A stretch of 64,000 nt of DNA from assembly GCA_020002185.1 (NCBI GenBank), contig CM034534.1, positions 69,293,946-69,357,945 on the forward strand, read 5' to 3'. Each line of letters begins with the position of its first letter. The first letter of the stretch is position 1. The DNA is from Paraescarpia echinospica (taxonomy: Eukaryota > Annelida > Polychaeta > Sabellida > Siboglinidae). Below the pieces are notes generated by a model. The model was not told the DNA's origin and did not search any database. It saw only the letters and a program-made list of their open reading frames with translations. This document shows positions 1 to 13,870 of the stretch, piece by piece. The translations under genes were made by a program, and so were the position numbers.

Positions 1-301
1 AGGATACGAGACCAGGGCCCGTATGCATATAGACCGGATAAAGTTAAACGCGGATAGCCGCTATCCGCGGATAGGTATTCGCGTTTAACTTCTGTTCCCA
101 TTTCGTATGCACAAGTCATGAATAGGTCGCGGATAGCTATCCGGTCGTGTTAACCTATATTTTATAATAGGACAGTCTATTCCCTCACACAGCGATTTTC
201 TATTTCCGGACGTGGGCATTAAGGGCCAGAACTGCATTATTTGACAACAGCAGTATTTTATGCTACACCGCCAAGGGCCGTTGCTAGGATACGAGACCAG
301 G
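1..301. repeat. Foldback/palindromic repeat with flanking 16-bp direct repeats
   Basis: The 16-mer aggatacgagaccagg occurs at 1-16 and again at 286-301. Between the copies lie nested inverted repeats: agttaaacgcg at 42-52 pairs with cgcgtttaact at 80-90, and gcggatag at 50-57 pairs with ctatccgc at 61-68. A further self-complementary gcggatagctatccg follows near 130. This looks like a foldback or MITE-type element fragment. The element family is not recognised and the left edge is cut by the window. The right half overlaps a candidate exon's downstream intron. Confidence 0.45.
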
Positions 302-345
302 TGAATCGTAACCGTTAATAGTCTCAATGGAATGAGACGACCTAC

Positions 346-515
346 CTTTATACCGACATATGAGCTGGCTTCATCGTGATATACGGTCATTTCACCATGT
401 CCATTCCTAGTGACCGTGCATTTACAATGAGCATTCGTATCGCTCGTCTTCTTCATGGAGATCTTCACTGATGGACTACGGGTCACTTTTCCGTTGCACA
501 TGTTGATCGGTGTCG
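346..515 (-). CDS. Candidate orphan internal exon, unknown extracellular-type domain
   Basis: On the minus strand an open stretch is bounded by a plausible acceptor (ttggacag, AG at 517-516) and a strong donor (AAAG|gtaggt, GT at 345-344). It is 170 nt long. The peptide has the pattern MCNGKV...SVKISM...CKCTV...EMTVY, with three cysteines and alternating beta-strand-like residues, resembling a small secreted or extracellular repeat domain. I do not recognise the family. No partner exon in a matching phase can be proven nearby; the candidate at 4215-4446 lies upstream on the same strand. It may be a pseudo-exon. Confidence 0.3.
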
Positions 516-521
516 CTGTCC

Positions 522-2000
522 AATGCACAAAGACTTCTCGTGAAGACAGTTTGTCTCAATACTCACAGGTTTAAAATAATATATTATTACGAAAATGCAT
601 TTGAATAGCGCCATATTATATATGTGTTGATCCAGCCCGTTCGTTTAGGCGCATACACATAACATAAAACATAATATATGGAATCATAATAAGAAGAAAA
701 CAGTATTGGCATATATGTTTAAATATTATATCAAAATTAATAAATACATAAAAATATAATTAATAACTAAAATGCATCACAAATGTATAGAACGTTGAAA
801 TAAAGAAGTATATAGTTATAACATCATAATAATATTAACGAATATATATTAACAGAAAAATAGAATATCTAATCATCAACAGTGTTCTAATAATGCACAT
901 TTCTTCAGTGGAAGTATGTTAATTTAAAACATTTTATGGAGAGCCTTGCATTTATAGTCAGTGTATCTATGTGTCCTATGTGTTTCTGGCAATTAATTTC
1001 AAAATGGCATTCTGTGTGAACATAATCTTCGACACACTAAATACTCCATGCATCAATCACAATTGCCTCCAATAACCGAAACGTTTAACAAACACAATAT
1101 ATATATATATATATATATATACATACATATACGAATACATATATATATATATATATATACACTTCAAGTTGTTACAAACCTAAAATAACTATCATGTCGT
1201 ATTATTTTGCAAAACTAATTTTAAAAAGAGACTCGCTAAACTTCAGAATATTAAACGGTTTAAACAAAATGATATCCATGCGAAAATGTGTACGGCTTAG
1301 TTTCATCCAAATAAGATATTAAGGGCCTACACTTGTATATCGCATTAAGAGTTTTAAAAACAGCTATGTTTTTGCAATATCAATATATCTATGTCTAGAC
1401 ATGGGTCTAACTTTGCGAAACACAAAGGTTTCATCGGTGTATTTAAATCAATAAAATTAAAATATATTTGCCAAAGGACACGAATCATAACAGTATGCTC
1501 TGCGTGTACGTGTCGGACTGTATCCCCAACGACAGTTGAAATATCTCTTTGTAGTGCTACGAAAACTGCTGTTTTGGGGGAATCTCCGAAAAAGAATTGT
1601 GAATACGTCTAAATGGTGTTGATACCAGGTCTTCGAAATGTAATTATTGGACGTTAAGCCATTTTACATATATTATTTGTTGGTGTCGTGATAACGTTTA
1701 GTGTGGACCACTTTGTAGGCAGTGAAGCTTGCCATAGATATGTATTATAACAACACAAAACATTCTCGTCTGTAACGCTAGGAGAAGTACTCGGGATAAT
1801 TCATTGCCGGTAAAATGTATAAATCACCCTGATAACTCTAGCAGAAGCGGAACTGCTGAATCGTTGTTGTAAATATTGCCTACCTGAGTCGGACACGCAG
1901 CACAAGTGTAGCAGTACCACGAGTGTAAGCGCAGTAGTCTGTCGTTGCCAGGCCATAATCTCGAAGACAATATGACGGCTACAATTATACAATAAAACGT
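522..2000. other. AT-rich stretch without recognisable genes
   Basis: Short open frames here show no family signature, no codon bias and no convincing splice sites. The only structure I see is the interrupted TA microsatellite at 1096-1160. Confidence 0.6.
1096..1160. repeat. (TA)n microsatellite, interrupted
   Basis: Two runs of TA dinucleotides are separated by acatacatatacgaatac. Confidence 0.9.
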
Positions 2001-2014
2001 GGTAACAACTGTGT

Positions 2015-2305
<291 letters not shown>

Positions 2306-4214
2306 GCTGTATTTATGAACGTATTGTGTTCCTTCCCCTCTTGTTAACACTGTTTTCCTATTAAAACACTGTGAAATATTCAAATACTGTTACTATTTAC
2401 TCAATCTGGTTGTTTATTCCAAGTCTGTAAAGATCTTGCAATTAATGCCATGTATTCGAATGACAATACGTGCACAAAGTCTGGTGTTTATGAAGAATGT
2501 GTTTTACAATTGTTTTACATATATCTGTTAACAACGGGCTACACGTGAACAAAGAACATAGTCGACCGGTGACTGGTTAATCTACGGTATTCCATATGAA
2601 ACTTATCGCTTTGTGGGGCAATCTTGTTCAATTAAAAAGTATAAATATAATTAATTTGACGTTGCCTACGATCTGTCAACGGTTCAAGCCTTTATTTTAA
2701 TTAATGAACAAATTTCGTAGACAAAAATACAGCTAACATTAATTGTTTAAATAGTTTACCAAACATCTCTGTCACAAAATCGAGTGTAAGTATTAATAAA
2801 TTAATAAATTGGCGGTACCCGATTTGACATAGCAAGTTATAGGTTCAGGTGCACTAGGATCCGGAGTGAACGAGAGACATAACGTGACATCAGATATGTA
2901 TGTACGAGAAGCCAACTGGCATTCCCATTTAATACATCAACAATAAAGAAAAGCGGTTCAGTGATAGTTGGCCAACCGTTACTCTGCTATGACATTATAT
3001 TTATAACACCATACATTGTACTCGACGAGTATGCATCCAAATACGAAATTACATGGGAGACAATTTAAACAGCTGGTCACTTACATGAAGACGGGTATAT
3101 ACCGTTGTAAAGTCTATGAACTGTAACCAATGAATGTCTCGTGATGTGTGAAAGTCAACGTTCGCATCGGTCGCGTTCGGCGAGATGTCAGGACGAAGTC
3201 GAAAGTCGCTCGGCGTTCGGCGAACGAATTCACGTAGATGAAAGCAGGCGAATCGAGCGATCAAGTAGACGGTATATTTGCCTTGTCGATCCCACGCGAA
3301 TCACCAGGCGACAACACGGAATCGATGTCACGACATCGGCGATGTCGAGAAGGTCTGTCACGGAGTCTGTGTTACGACAGCTAGCAGACGTAACGGTGGT
3401 GACCTTGCATTCGAATATTACATCAAAACAGGAACTGCAGTCGGTTATCGCTCAGTCTTCTTCAACGCGTGAGAAGTGCAGCGTCTCACAACTAATCAGT
3501 ACTGTTGAAATCGTAGAAGTATTTACTGCAGGCGTTGGGCGGACACACGTTTCGGCCCAATTCCTGGAGACGAGAGTGCAACACTTTCTTCTGCTCAAAT
3601 GTTCGTCTCTGGTGTCGAATGGCCGTCGTGCCCTTATATAGTTTGAATCAGCCTTGATGGCCGGAAGTTATTCTGACCAATTACAACACTTAATACAAAT
3701 TAAAGTCGCTTAAAAAACTGGCTCCCGAAACCATTCACACTTCGAAGCAATCCATTCAACTCGCTGAGTTTAAAATAGATTTTGCGAGCTAAACGTCTGG
3801 CTGTATAAGTGCTCATTCAATCTTTAACTTACGTGAATTACTTACATAATTAATATCACTGGATTCCTTGTATCGAGCCGGATACCACAATATTCATCGT
3901 ACATTCCAACTCTCATGAATTAATCCATAATTTTAATAAAACACGCACTCTATTCATACGCTACGTGTGACCCTAGTGTTTTATAAGTTCATAATATAAT
4001 CTTTTTATAACCACAACATAAGTAGTTTGACAGGTCACCATATTACCAGTCATGTTAAATAATTTCTACAGGTACCAAATTTGGTATACCTAACCGTAGA
4101 ATTAGCGGTGAACGCTACAAATGAAATTAATTAAATCTGGCTCGTCGGCAGTTAAAACGTTACACGCCTTAATCGCCAGAGGGCATCAGCGTATACCACC
4201 GCGACAATACATAC
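2306..4214. other. No gene recognised; CpG-richer patch near 3140-3640
   Basis: A CpG-rich segment around 3140-3640 has open frames on both strands, but their peptides match no family I know. A TATA-like aactatataaggg reads on the minus strand at 3630-3642. Without a supported downstream exon it cannot be called a promoter. Confidence 0.5.
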
Positions 4215-4446
4215 CAGAGATGGCAGTACCATCAACCATACGTTCTAAAGCCTGATTAAATTCTATGCAAACCACTTTGTGACAGTCTCCCTCCCTCTTG
4301 TTGTCTACATGTTCTTTGGCGAAAAATCCGTTTTGTGAGATGTCCCTTAATCTAGTCTGATATGCCAACGTAAGATTGACGAAATAGGAATCATCTACCA
4401 CCACAGGTGACGTCTCTGCCACAACATTGTTAAAACTGCCATGTCC
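4215..4446 (-). CDS. Candidate orphan exon, function unknown
   Basis: A minus-strand open stretch of 232 nt is bounded by a possible acceptor (gacgtcag at 4453-4447) and a good donor (TCTG|gtatgt, GT at 4214-4213). The peptide contains DDSYFVNLTLAYQTRL and CHKVVCIEFNQALERM. Two cysteines four residues apart and strand-like segments would suit an extracellular domain. The acceptor has a poor pyrimidine tract and no family is recognised, so this may be chance. Confidence 0.22.
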
Positions 4447-6880
4447 CTGACGTCACGGTGTTTCGGGAATCTCGTCGTTAATTCACTAAGCTCCAAGAAA
4501 TCAAGAAAACCAATTAACTACTGAAAAACTTACATGATCCCTGAGTTTTAGTCAATAAAGTTCGTTTAAGGAATTCATGAAAATAGGCTTTGCGCGTACT
4601 TACCAAATGTCCATCAGTCCGCCGGCCGACTGACGTTATCGCCAGAAACACGTCTGATCGTTGTCGTCTCGCGGTAGAAATTCGCGTTGGAACTGCTGAT
4701 CTCGTCGTTTAACTCATCGTATAAAACCACCGAGCCGTATCATAGCCGTTAAATCGTTACCTGAACTGGGCTCTAGATCGCGTGTCGGTCATTGGCTCGC
4801 GCGTGTAAAATCATGATCTCATCTAACTTTGCCAGCCACAGAGCGATTTTGTTTTGACGACGACCGGTCATGTGCATTGTATATGCGTAGACCTTTTGTC
4901 GGACGTCGGTCCGTCTCCTCAAACCATCAATCAAATCAAATGAATCAGTGCGGCCGTTTATGCTTCTGTAGCGTCTACTTCGTGGAATTGTCCAGAGGAT
5001 GGATCAAATGTATGACGAGTTACTGGTGTCAATGAACAGGGCATCTGATTGGCTAGACGACTTAGCGGCGCGATGCGTAATGTCCAATCGTCATCCATCG
5101 TTAAAGACAACTGTCACGGTTACATCAAACAATGACATATTATATTTTGTAGTATGTTCCTCAACTATTGTGGAATCGAAATAGTTTTAAAAAAGATGTT
5201 TTCTCGTATGTGATATTGTAATATAATGTTGTCTTACGATGCCAAAATATGAGCTGTGCATATCAACTTATTATTTGTAATTTTCGCTAATTAGCATTAC
5301 CTATATAATATCCATAATACGTATTATGTTATTCGTACGTGGGCCTCCAACTTTTGTTCACGTCCTTGTAACTATTTGGAGCATAAACCAAGGTTCGGAT
5401 ATTTTTAATCGGCACATGATAGATGTTGCATTTGAACGTATCTTTCTTTTGAAACGAAGTAGTAGTATTACTAATGTGACAACATCTAAAATCTACCACT
5501 CGGTGTTTTTGACCAATCGGGTATCCGGCACACTAGTATGACCTGCCATTCACGGAAATGCTTTGTATAACGAATAAGCTATTAATCGGATTTGGTTAAT
5601 CGCTGTTACATTATATCAACGGCCAGTCTGTCAGTAGAACAGGGATTAGTCTGCGCGACATTTAATAGGTGTCCATTGATACTCGAGGGAACGGCCCTGT
5701 TAGTTGGTCAACCCCCATTGATTTACGCCACAATCAAATGGTATAGGTGTGCATGTGTTTGTACGTACCTATGTACAGATTTAGACGATTTGAGAAAAAA
5801 ATAAGATGCCAAGTGGCCAACAAAATCATGTTCTCCTCATAATTCTGACAGTTTTTCTTTTATATTCAACCCGTCGTTGGTGTGCGCATGTGCTCCCGCC
5901 TGTGTGCGTGCGTACCTTCCTAAGTACGGTTTTGAAGCTTTTAGAAAAAAACACAGATAAGATGGAAAATGGCTAATGAAATAATTTTCTATTACGTTTA
6001 ATCCGACCTTGGTGTGCGCGTATGTGCGTGCGTGCAAGTATTTGTGCGCGTGTGTCTGTGTCATCTGTGCATTTCGTTGTGTACTTGGTTGTTTGTTTGT
6101 ATATTTGTGCGTGCGTGCGTGCGTGTGAGTGTGCATGTGAGTACGTGTAAGTACTTCCTTCCACAAATAGCAGACATACTTGGTTGCTTATTAACGTTTC
6201 TTCGTGTCTTCCGAGTCGTCCGTCTTCCATGTGCTTGAACATTTATTTCTCTCAATACTTTGTAATCATGCAGTTTCTTCTGCGCGTCTGTTTGATCTTT
6301 TTTTTATTCTCCTCGTCGTGTTTTCTGAACGAAGATCTCTCACGTCTGTAATAAGCTTAGTTCACCGCCTTTATATTATTTCTCGTATATGTATTCTCAT
6401 TTGTGCTTTATCAAAAATTATTTATTTATTATTATTTAATAACTAAGTAAATGGATAACGATAAATGGTAAAAAAATGTTGTGCAACGCACTAAAATACG
6501 CCACTTCCAAGACTTGGCTAAACCCTCGAAACAACATTATTTAATTGTGGTTTCGTAAACTATGCAATGTAAGCGTCTTTAAATGATGCCTCCTGTAGTT
6601 TGCGGAAGAGGGCCACAGTACCGCGTTAGGTCTACTATGTTCAACATAAACATACCACTTCTGTTGCTGTGGTTGTGCGAGAATATCTGGGTCCGACGAG
6701 GATATTTAGCTAAGTTGTTACCATACTAGAATACAAACGTCACGTGACTACATGATGGGGCGCGGTAGTCTAGTGAAACAAAGTCGATCTCTGAAACGAC
6801 ATAACACTGACTGGACTGAGCTCATATACTGCCTATTTTGAAATTATGCATTTCCGTTCGTTCGTCCCAGTTTACGTCAT
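4447..6880. other. Noncoding; degenerate GT-rich segments
   Basis: No gene is recognisable. GT-rich degenerate simple sequence occurs at about 5740-5770, 5878-5910 and 6010-6150, and produces spurious Cys/Val- and His/Thr-rich open frames. A CpG-rich segment lies around 4610-4830. Confidence 0.55.
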
Positions 6881-8507
6881 TTCACCAAGTTGTATATGGA
6901 GTACCTAGATGAATACAGTAGTGTGTACATTTCACCAAGTTGTATAACGAGTACCCGGCTGAATACAGTAGTGTGTACATTTCACCAAGTTGTATAACGA
7001 GTACCTGGCTGAATACAGTAGTGTGTACAATTCACCAAGTTGTATAACGAGTACCTGGCTGAATACAGTAGTGTGTACATTTCACCAAGTTGTATAACGA
7101 GTACCTGGCTGTATACGGTAGTGTGTACATTTCACCAAGTTGTATAACGAGTACCTGGCTGAATACAGTAGTGTGTACATTTCACCAAGTTGTATAACGA
7201 GTACCTGGCTGAATACAGAAGTGTGTACATTTCACCAAGTTGTATAACGAGTACCTGGCTGAATACAGTAGTGTGTACATTTCACCAAGTTGTATATCGA
7301 GTACCTGGCTGAATACAGTAGTGTGTACATTTCACCAAGTTGTATATCGAGTACCTGGCTGAATACAGTAGTGTGTACATTTCACCAAGTTGTATTTCGA
7401 GTACCTGGCTGAATACAGTAGTGCGTACATTTCACCAAGTTGTATAACGAGTACCTGGCTGTTCACGGTAGTGTGTACATTTCACCAAGTTGTATAACGA
7501 GTACCTGGCTGAATACAGTAGTGTGTACATTTCACCAAGTTGTATATCGAGTACCTGGCTGAATACAGTTGTGTGTACATTTCACCAAGTTGTATACCGA
7601 GTACCTGGCTGAATACAGTAGTGTGTACATTTCACCAACTTGTATAACGAGTACCTGACTGAATACAGTAGTGTGTACATTTCACCAAGTTGTATAACGA
7701 GTACCTGGCTGAATACAGTAGTGTGTACATTTCACCAAGATGTATAACGAGTACCTGGCTGAATACAGTAGTGTGTACATTTCACCAAGTTGTATAACGA
7801 GTACCTGGCTGAATACAGTAGTGTGTACATTTCACCAAGTTGTATATCGAGTACCTGGCTGAATACAGTAGTGTGTACATTTCACCAAGTTGTATAACGA
7901 GTACCTGACTGAATACAGTAGTGTGTGCATTTCACCAAGTTGTATAACGAGTACCTGGCTGAATACAGTAGTGTGTACATTTCACCAAGATGTATAACGA
8001 GTACCTGGCTGAATACAGTAGTGTGTACATTTCACCAAGTTGTATAACGAGTACCTGGCTGAATACAGTAGTGTGTACATTTCACCAAGTTGTATATCGA
8101 GTATCTGGCTGAATACAGTAGTGTGTACATTTCACCAAGTTGTATAACGAGTACCTGGCTGAATACAGTAGTGTGTACATTTCACCAAGTTGTATAACGA
8201 GTACCTGGCTGAATACAGTAGTGTGTACATTTCACCAAGTTGTATATCGAGTACCTGGCTGAATACAGTAGTGTGTACATTTCACCAAGTTGTATATCGA
8301 GTACCTGGCTGAATACAGTAGTGTGTACATTTCACCAAGTTGTATAACGAGTACCTGGCTGAATACAGTAGTGTGTACATTTCACCAAGTTGTATAACGA
8401 GTACCTGGCTGAATACAGTAGTGTGTACATTTCACCAAGTTGTATAACGAGTACCTGGCTGTATACGGTAGTGTGTACATTTCACTAAGTTGTATAACGA
8501 GTACCTG
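6881..8507. repeat. 50-bp minisatellite, about 32.6 copies
   Basis: The unit begins ttcaccaagttgtataacga and ends gtgtgtacat, and repeats at exactly 50-bp steps from 6881 to the last partial unit at 8481. Copies differ by only a few substitutions, such as aacga/atcga and gaatacag/gtatacgg. No indels disturb the phase. I see no coding capacity, because the 50-bp period is not divisible by three. Confidence 0.98.
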
Positions 8508-10984
8508 TGTACATATGAAATAATATATTCTTCTTGCAGTAACTGCTGAGTGGTTGAGCAATTATTGTTCTGAATAATTATTTATATTACAAGTTACGTT
8601 CCGTTGACATTTGAGTATTTTAATTGGGACAATTAGATCGTTTTACAGTTATACTAACGTGATACGTGGTGCAAACAGTGATAATTAAAGCTACTGATAT
8701 TTTAACGAAATGTAAGTTGTACAGGGGATTTTGATAGACAAGTTCATTGCCGCGACTGCGTTTATCGCACCCAGCTATATTTTTTTAAAGACACAAAGTC
8801 CAAGCAAAGTTATTGTAAACCCATGCTATGTAAACGTGGTATAACCTATACATTACCAATGCCAATAAGTAAATAATTGTGAGTTTAACTTTGAATATTA
8901 TCACGTAGAACTAATGATGCGAGTTGCGACATGTTGACAATATTGCAGCGTGACACGAAGTAATAATAATGTGTTCTCTCGAATTGACACTTCGGACTGA
9001 TTGTGAAGTAATACTGACGATCGCAAAAGGTGTTGTCTATAATAATGTAAAGACAAGAAGGTGTACGTTTATGATATCCCTCGTGATATCTGTTGGTGTA
9101 CTGGTAATACTTATTTTTTTAATTTTAGCGTGAAACATAAAATGTAATAAATAATATATATAAAATATGAGACGAGAACAAGGAGGAAACCAGCACATTT
9201 TATTGGTTTACTCGCGATGCATTAACGTACCCGTCTTTTGTCAAAACAGTGGTCGTATATCGGGTGTTTGTGTCTGTTGTTGGCTGACCGCCAGTCACCT
9301 CAGCCAGTATCTGAACCAGAACAATAGACTAGTATTTACTCCAGCATTGCTCTGCTTTATTTATGTTTATTCTGTGGAAAATGGAAACCACTTAGACGGC
9401 AGAGAAGCAAAGCGCCGGATTATTAAAGTAAACTGTTGCCGATCACATGGTCGTGGTGTCGTTCCACGGCTGGCCAACTTACTTCCCCACGTTACCTGCA
9501 CACAGCAAGCTATGTGTTTTAATTACAACGTCTAAATCTGCCTCCTCAAATCATTTACCATATCGCGAACTATTTTCATTGGGGTTCAAATGTGCAAAAT
9601 GCCAATAGTTTAAGTAATATGCAGTTCGACTGAGAAAAAATTAACGAAATGGATGCTCGATGATTTATTTTAAACTAAATAACAGTTTTTTTACAATCGT
9701 GTCGGCATGTCTTAATTTATACAATGGGTTCTATTTTTTAAAGAGCCTGAATGGATACATGCGATAATCCCAATTGCATAGGCAGCTTTAACAATGTGTT
9801 GAATGCAATGTGTCTGTTAAAGAGCATTATATATAAGGTTTGTAGCCAGACACGCCATATATTTGTAGGGCTACCCAGGTCGTTGTCGTCGCAAGATTAA
9901 TCACACGTTGAGATCAAGTGGGCTGTAACTTACCAATGTCACAAAACATGGCAATCATGGACGATAGTCACGGCTGGGTGTTTGTTATATAAAAGATGCA
10001 GAAGTCCATTGTCATACCCAACTTACAACCGACAGTTGACATTTTAGCAATACTCTTACAATAGCATTACAAATTGGTCTTTTTCTATAAGCGGCAAATG
10101 CCACGCAAACGACGACTTAGCAGATTTTATCAATAGTTTGTTGTGAATAAATATAAAAATAAGTAGTGGATTTTCAGCCAAACATGTGATACTGGGATAA
10201 CAAAATGTATGTTAAAATGTTTTATTAATTAAAACAGTTGTTTTCAATTTACTTTAACATAACGTGTATGTTTTCTGTGTGATATTAAACTTCGATGGTA
10301 AGGCAAATCGTACTAAAAATCCACCGATTTGAGCAAATCAAAACTTGACACATCTGTATCTATAACGTTCTTACCTAACAGCGTAAAGAGCAATTCAAAT
10401 CAATCAATTAACTTTATGATACAAACATACGTTCTACCATACTAAAAGTCGTTTTAATTTATTATCAATTATAACAATTGTTATTTTATTATGATATCAA
10501 ATTGATTCGATGAATTACAATGAGAAGTTCAATGCCGGATGTGGTAAGAATCAGTTCACATATGTACAAGACAAATCGAGAATAACTACTCAATTTAAGC
10601 CAGATTAAACCAATTCGATGAACCACCTCCCCTTGTTACACAGATAATAATATTACAGAATGCATGGACTATATCAACAGTGGTCAATACCAGTTTAACG
10701 TGTGCGAACTGTGCGAACTAAAGTCAAATCGGGACGTCAGATAAACCCTCCTATATCAGTTTGTCTTTATACTTTTTTACTTTGATTTAAGCCACTGTTC
10801 GATTAGTGAGTACAGGCCGACTGCCCAAATGAATGGGTAAAACCAAACACTTAAACAAAACGGACGCGTGTGACCAACTTCTAAACGCTCTAGTGATCTC
10901 GTCAACAACCTTCGATAGCACCGAGGCGTAGCTGTGTGAATACGAACGCAGACAATGGATGCCACGTGTGTGTGTGATTGAGTT
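8508..10984. other. AT-rich intergenic DNA, no gene recognised
   Basis: An open frame at 9167-9535 has no family signature and lacks splice or promoter context. A TATA-like tatataaaag occurs near 9987 on the plus strand, but only a 12-codon frame follows it. I find nothing I can support as a gene. Confidence 0.55.
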
Positions 10985-10997
10985 GGCGCTGAACACC

Positions 10998-11085
10998 TCT
11001 TGTAATAATAATATTTAATACTTATAGAGCGCAATATCCATAATATGCTCAAAGCGCTGTACAGTAAAATGCAATCAAGCGATAC
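10998..11085. repeat. Dispersed repeat tail (gctcaaagcgctgtaca motif)
   Basis: An aataataat stretch is followed by cttatagagcgcaa and then gctcaaagcgctgtacagt. The same layout, diverged, recurs at 60740-60815. It resembles 3' tails of short interspersed elements common in marine invertebrates; the family assignment is inference. Confidence 0.4.
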
Positions 11086-11317
11086 AATATATACTAATAA
11101 AAACTGCAAAAAAGAAACTTAAAACTTCTTATATAACTTGTTATTCGCCTTAGTCTAGGTCGTAACCTGAGACAGATTGTCCTCTGTTTGGGACAGTTTC
11201 TGGTATACTTCTCTTCATTATGTATGGTTCCTTTGGTAGTAATCGTTTTGTGGACTCACAACTTTACAATCGGGAAGTGATGTCGTGATAACGACCGGCT
11301 CTGTCGGAAGAAGTCGT

Positions 11318-11541
11318 TTGTACTCACACGTAAACTCACACAGACACACGCTCACACGTGTCACGCACACGCACGTACACGCACACACACACGCACGCGC
11401 CCACACAGACACGTGCAACCATGCACACGCTAACTCACGCTCACACACGCACGCACGCACGTCATACACACACACGACACACACACACACACATGTCACA
11501 CGCACGTCACACACACACACACACACACACATCACACACAC

Positions 11542-11597
<56 letters not shown>

Positions 11598-11817
11598 ACA
11601 CACACACGCCACACACATACGTCACACACACACGTCACACACTTCAAACACCCGTCACACACACACACATCACCCGCGCGTGCGCACACACACAGTCACA
11701 CACACGTCACACACACACACGTCACACACACGTCACACACACGTCAAGCGCACGGACGCGCATGCATGCACATACGCACACGCACGCACGCACACACACG
11801 CGCGCACAAACACTGTA
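11318..11817. repeat. (CA)n-rich compound microsatellite
   Basis: CA dinucleotides are mixed with cgcacg and cgtcacacac variants. The purest block is at 11541-11594. Long His/Thr-rich and Cys/Val-rich open frames on both strands are by-products of the repeat. Confidence 0.95.
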
Positions 11818-13664
11818 ACAACAGCAACAATAACAAGAAACAAACATACGTTTTTTTCAGATGTTGGCACGCTTTACAAAAATAAAATCGTAGATGTTAT
11901 TAACAGTTGTGTAACACAGTATAGAATGTTCCGGGTCTACAATTATTTCCCTTTGTCACATCTGTTTATTCCGTTTGTAGACTCGCTATTCTAATTCTAA
12001 TGAGCACGTATTGCAACGTTCTTCCTTTGCGTTGATTTCCTAGACATTTTAAACATCGACCTACACAGTTCAGCCAATGTGTCACTGTCTAATAGAAATC
12101 AGATACTCACAGAGGAAGTTTATTATTACTCAATCATCGCAGAAGACGTTCCATTGTTCGCTTCAAGAACTTTAATACAGAAGTTAGCACGATGCAGATC
12201 ATACAGTACAACAAACTGGCCTGGCTTCCGTGGGTGCCAGGGCGTGCAGAATTACATGGCTAAGTAGCAAGTCTATAGGGCACGCAAGTCTCATCTGCCT
12301 CCATACTGGTTTTATGCTATTTTGCCCTTTTCATTCATAATCCGTTACCCAACGACGCGAACGAGCTAAGTATTGTCTCGCATATGGGTGTAACTGCCAC
12401 AGCAGAAACCTCCGTTATAAGTTTTATAGGTTTCCACCCAATGAAAGCTCATCTCGAAGGTGGGAACTATTATGCATGCAAGTTATGATTTTCAAATTGT
12501 TCGCATATCGCAGTGATTTTGACTTTGAATAATGGTTATACCGGAACGACGAAACTGTGTCATTGTCAGTCGTGGCACGTGAAATGTTTGCCATTATAAA
12601 GTCTACAATGACCAAAGGCAGTTGTATGTGAACAATCGTAAATATCATTTAACTATGTATTTGTCCACTGTACGTGATTTATGGATATAATGCATCTTTA
12701 CAAATGGGGTTTAAGGGAACGTATTCTAGAGCAGTAATATAATTATTATTTGTCTCACTCAGACAGAAACAAATTATAATAAATACACAAACGTTGCATT
12801 AACATTAAGTGCAGCTGTGCAAGTCAAAAAAGTTTAAATAACCAAAATAAAAAAATTATAATAATTGGACTTCTGTAATAAAGAATTTTAAAATAATTAA
12901 CAGTGACGATTACAATTTACAACATGCGATCTTCCCTGTTTACTGACGAGTGATGCGTGACAACCGATCGAGTGAGCGAAGGCCGGCCGTGAGCGGATAC
13001 AATTTCACAGGCGACACACCATTAACTTGTGTTAACCTTTGTTTTTCATCGACGCTTTCACTCGTTGTTGTTTGAGAAACTCGACACCCGGCTGCAGTCT
13101 ACTGAACCTGTTGATTTTCCTTGAAATTTAACATTCCGTGTCGTGTAGTTTACGCAAAATTGTAATGAAAACGCCATGCCTGTAATCGAATGAGCCATAA
13201 TTCCGGACAACGAAGTGGGCCCCGGAAGTGTATGATCTCGTTAACTATTGCATCAAAACGGACCGGAAACGAGAATCACTTGCGTCCCCTAGTCTCTCTC
13301 TGTACGTTCTTTTCATTAAATACTTCCGTCTCTTCCTAGTGACTGGCCATTCCCATTGGTCAGTGCATCTTCTGCATTTCTTAATATGGCGTGCTACAGT
13401 CGGGCTCGCTACCTGGCTATCCGTTCACTGTCCCCGCATGTTACCTTAAGCGACTAGGCTATGCTTGTCTACCCTAGGTATCTTTGGAAATGATCTGAGC
13501 TGAACCTAGGGGAACTTCCTGTATATCAGACCTAATTATGCGACCACAAGCTACTACACTAAAGCAGTTCTAAGGATATACTTATTAAACATAACTTCTC
13601 TTATAATAATTAATATATTTCATTGATAAGTAATTACTAGGAATTTATGCAAAGCTTAATTCAA
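11818..13664. other. No gene recognised
   Basis: Short frames here carry no family signature. One oddity is a lac-operator-like string at 12989-13010, next to ggccggcc (see findings). Confidence 0.55.
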
Positions 13665-13669
13665 TACAA

Positions 13670-13870
13670 CAGGAGGCGGCAGGATGTGGTCGCATAAAGA
13701 GATGGCAGAATAGCATTGTAAACACGGCGAGCAACAGGCGGAACTCGCAAAGGAAGACAACCAAAAGCCTGGTTGCACAACCTCAACGATTGGGCAGTTT
13801 GGAGCAGCACTTGACAACTGCAAAATATCGTAGAATAAAAATATCGGGTGTCTGTAGACACCATCACGTC
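13670..13870 (+). pseudogene. Possible LINE 3'-end relic
   Basis: On the plus strand a frame reads RATGGTRKGRQPKAWLHN followed by an aspartate-tryptophan pair. This resembles the GRPKKRW-type C-terminal segment of LINE polyproteins. Frame changes and stops on both sides indicate heavy decay. The match is short, so confidence is low. Confidence 0.28.

Noticed and set aside
3630..3642. TATA-like aactatataaggg on the minus strand as a promoter
   Set aside because: No supported first exon follows; composition alone is not enough.
6881..8507. CRISPR-like array
   Set aside because: The 50-bp unit is contiguous with no unique spacers, and the genome is eukaryotic; it is a minisatellite.
9167..9535. 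122-codon frame as a gene
   Set aside because: No family signature, no splice or promoter context, and a composition like the surrounding noncoding DNA.
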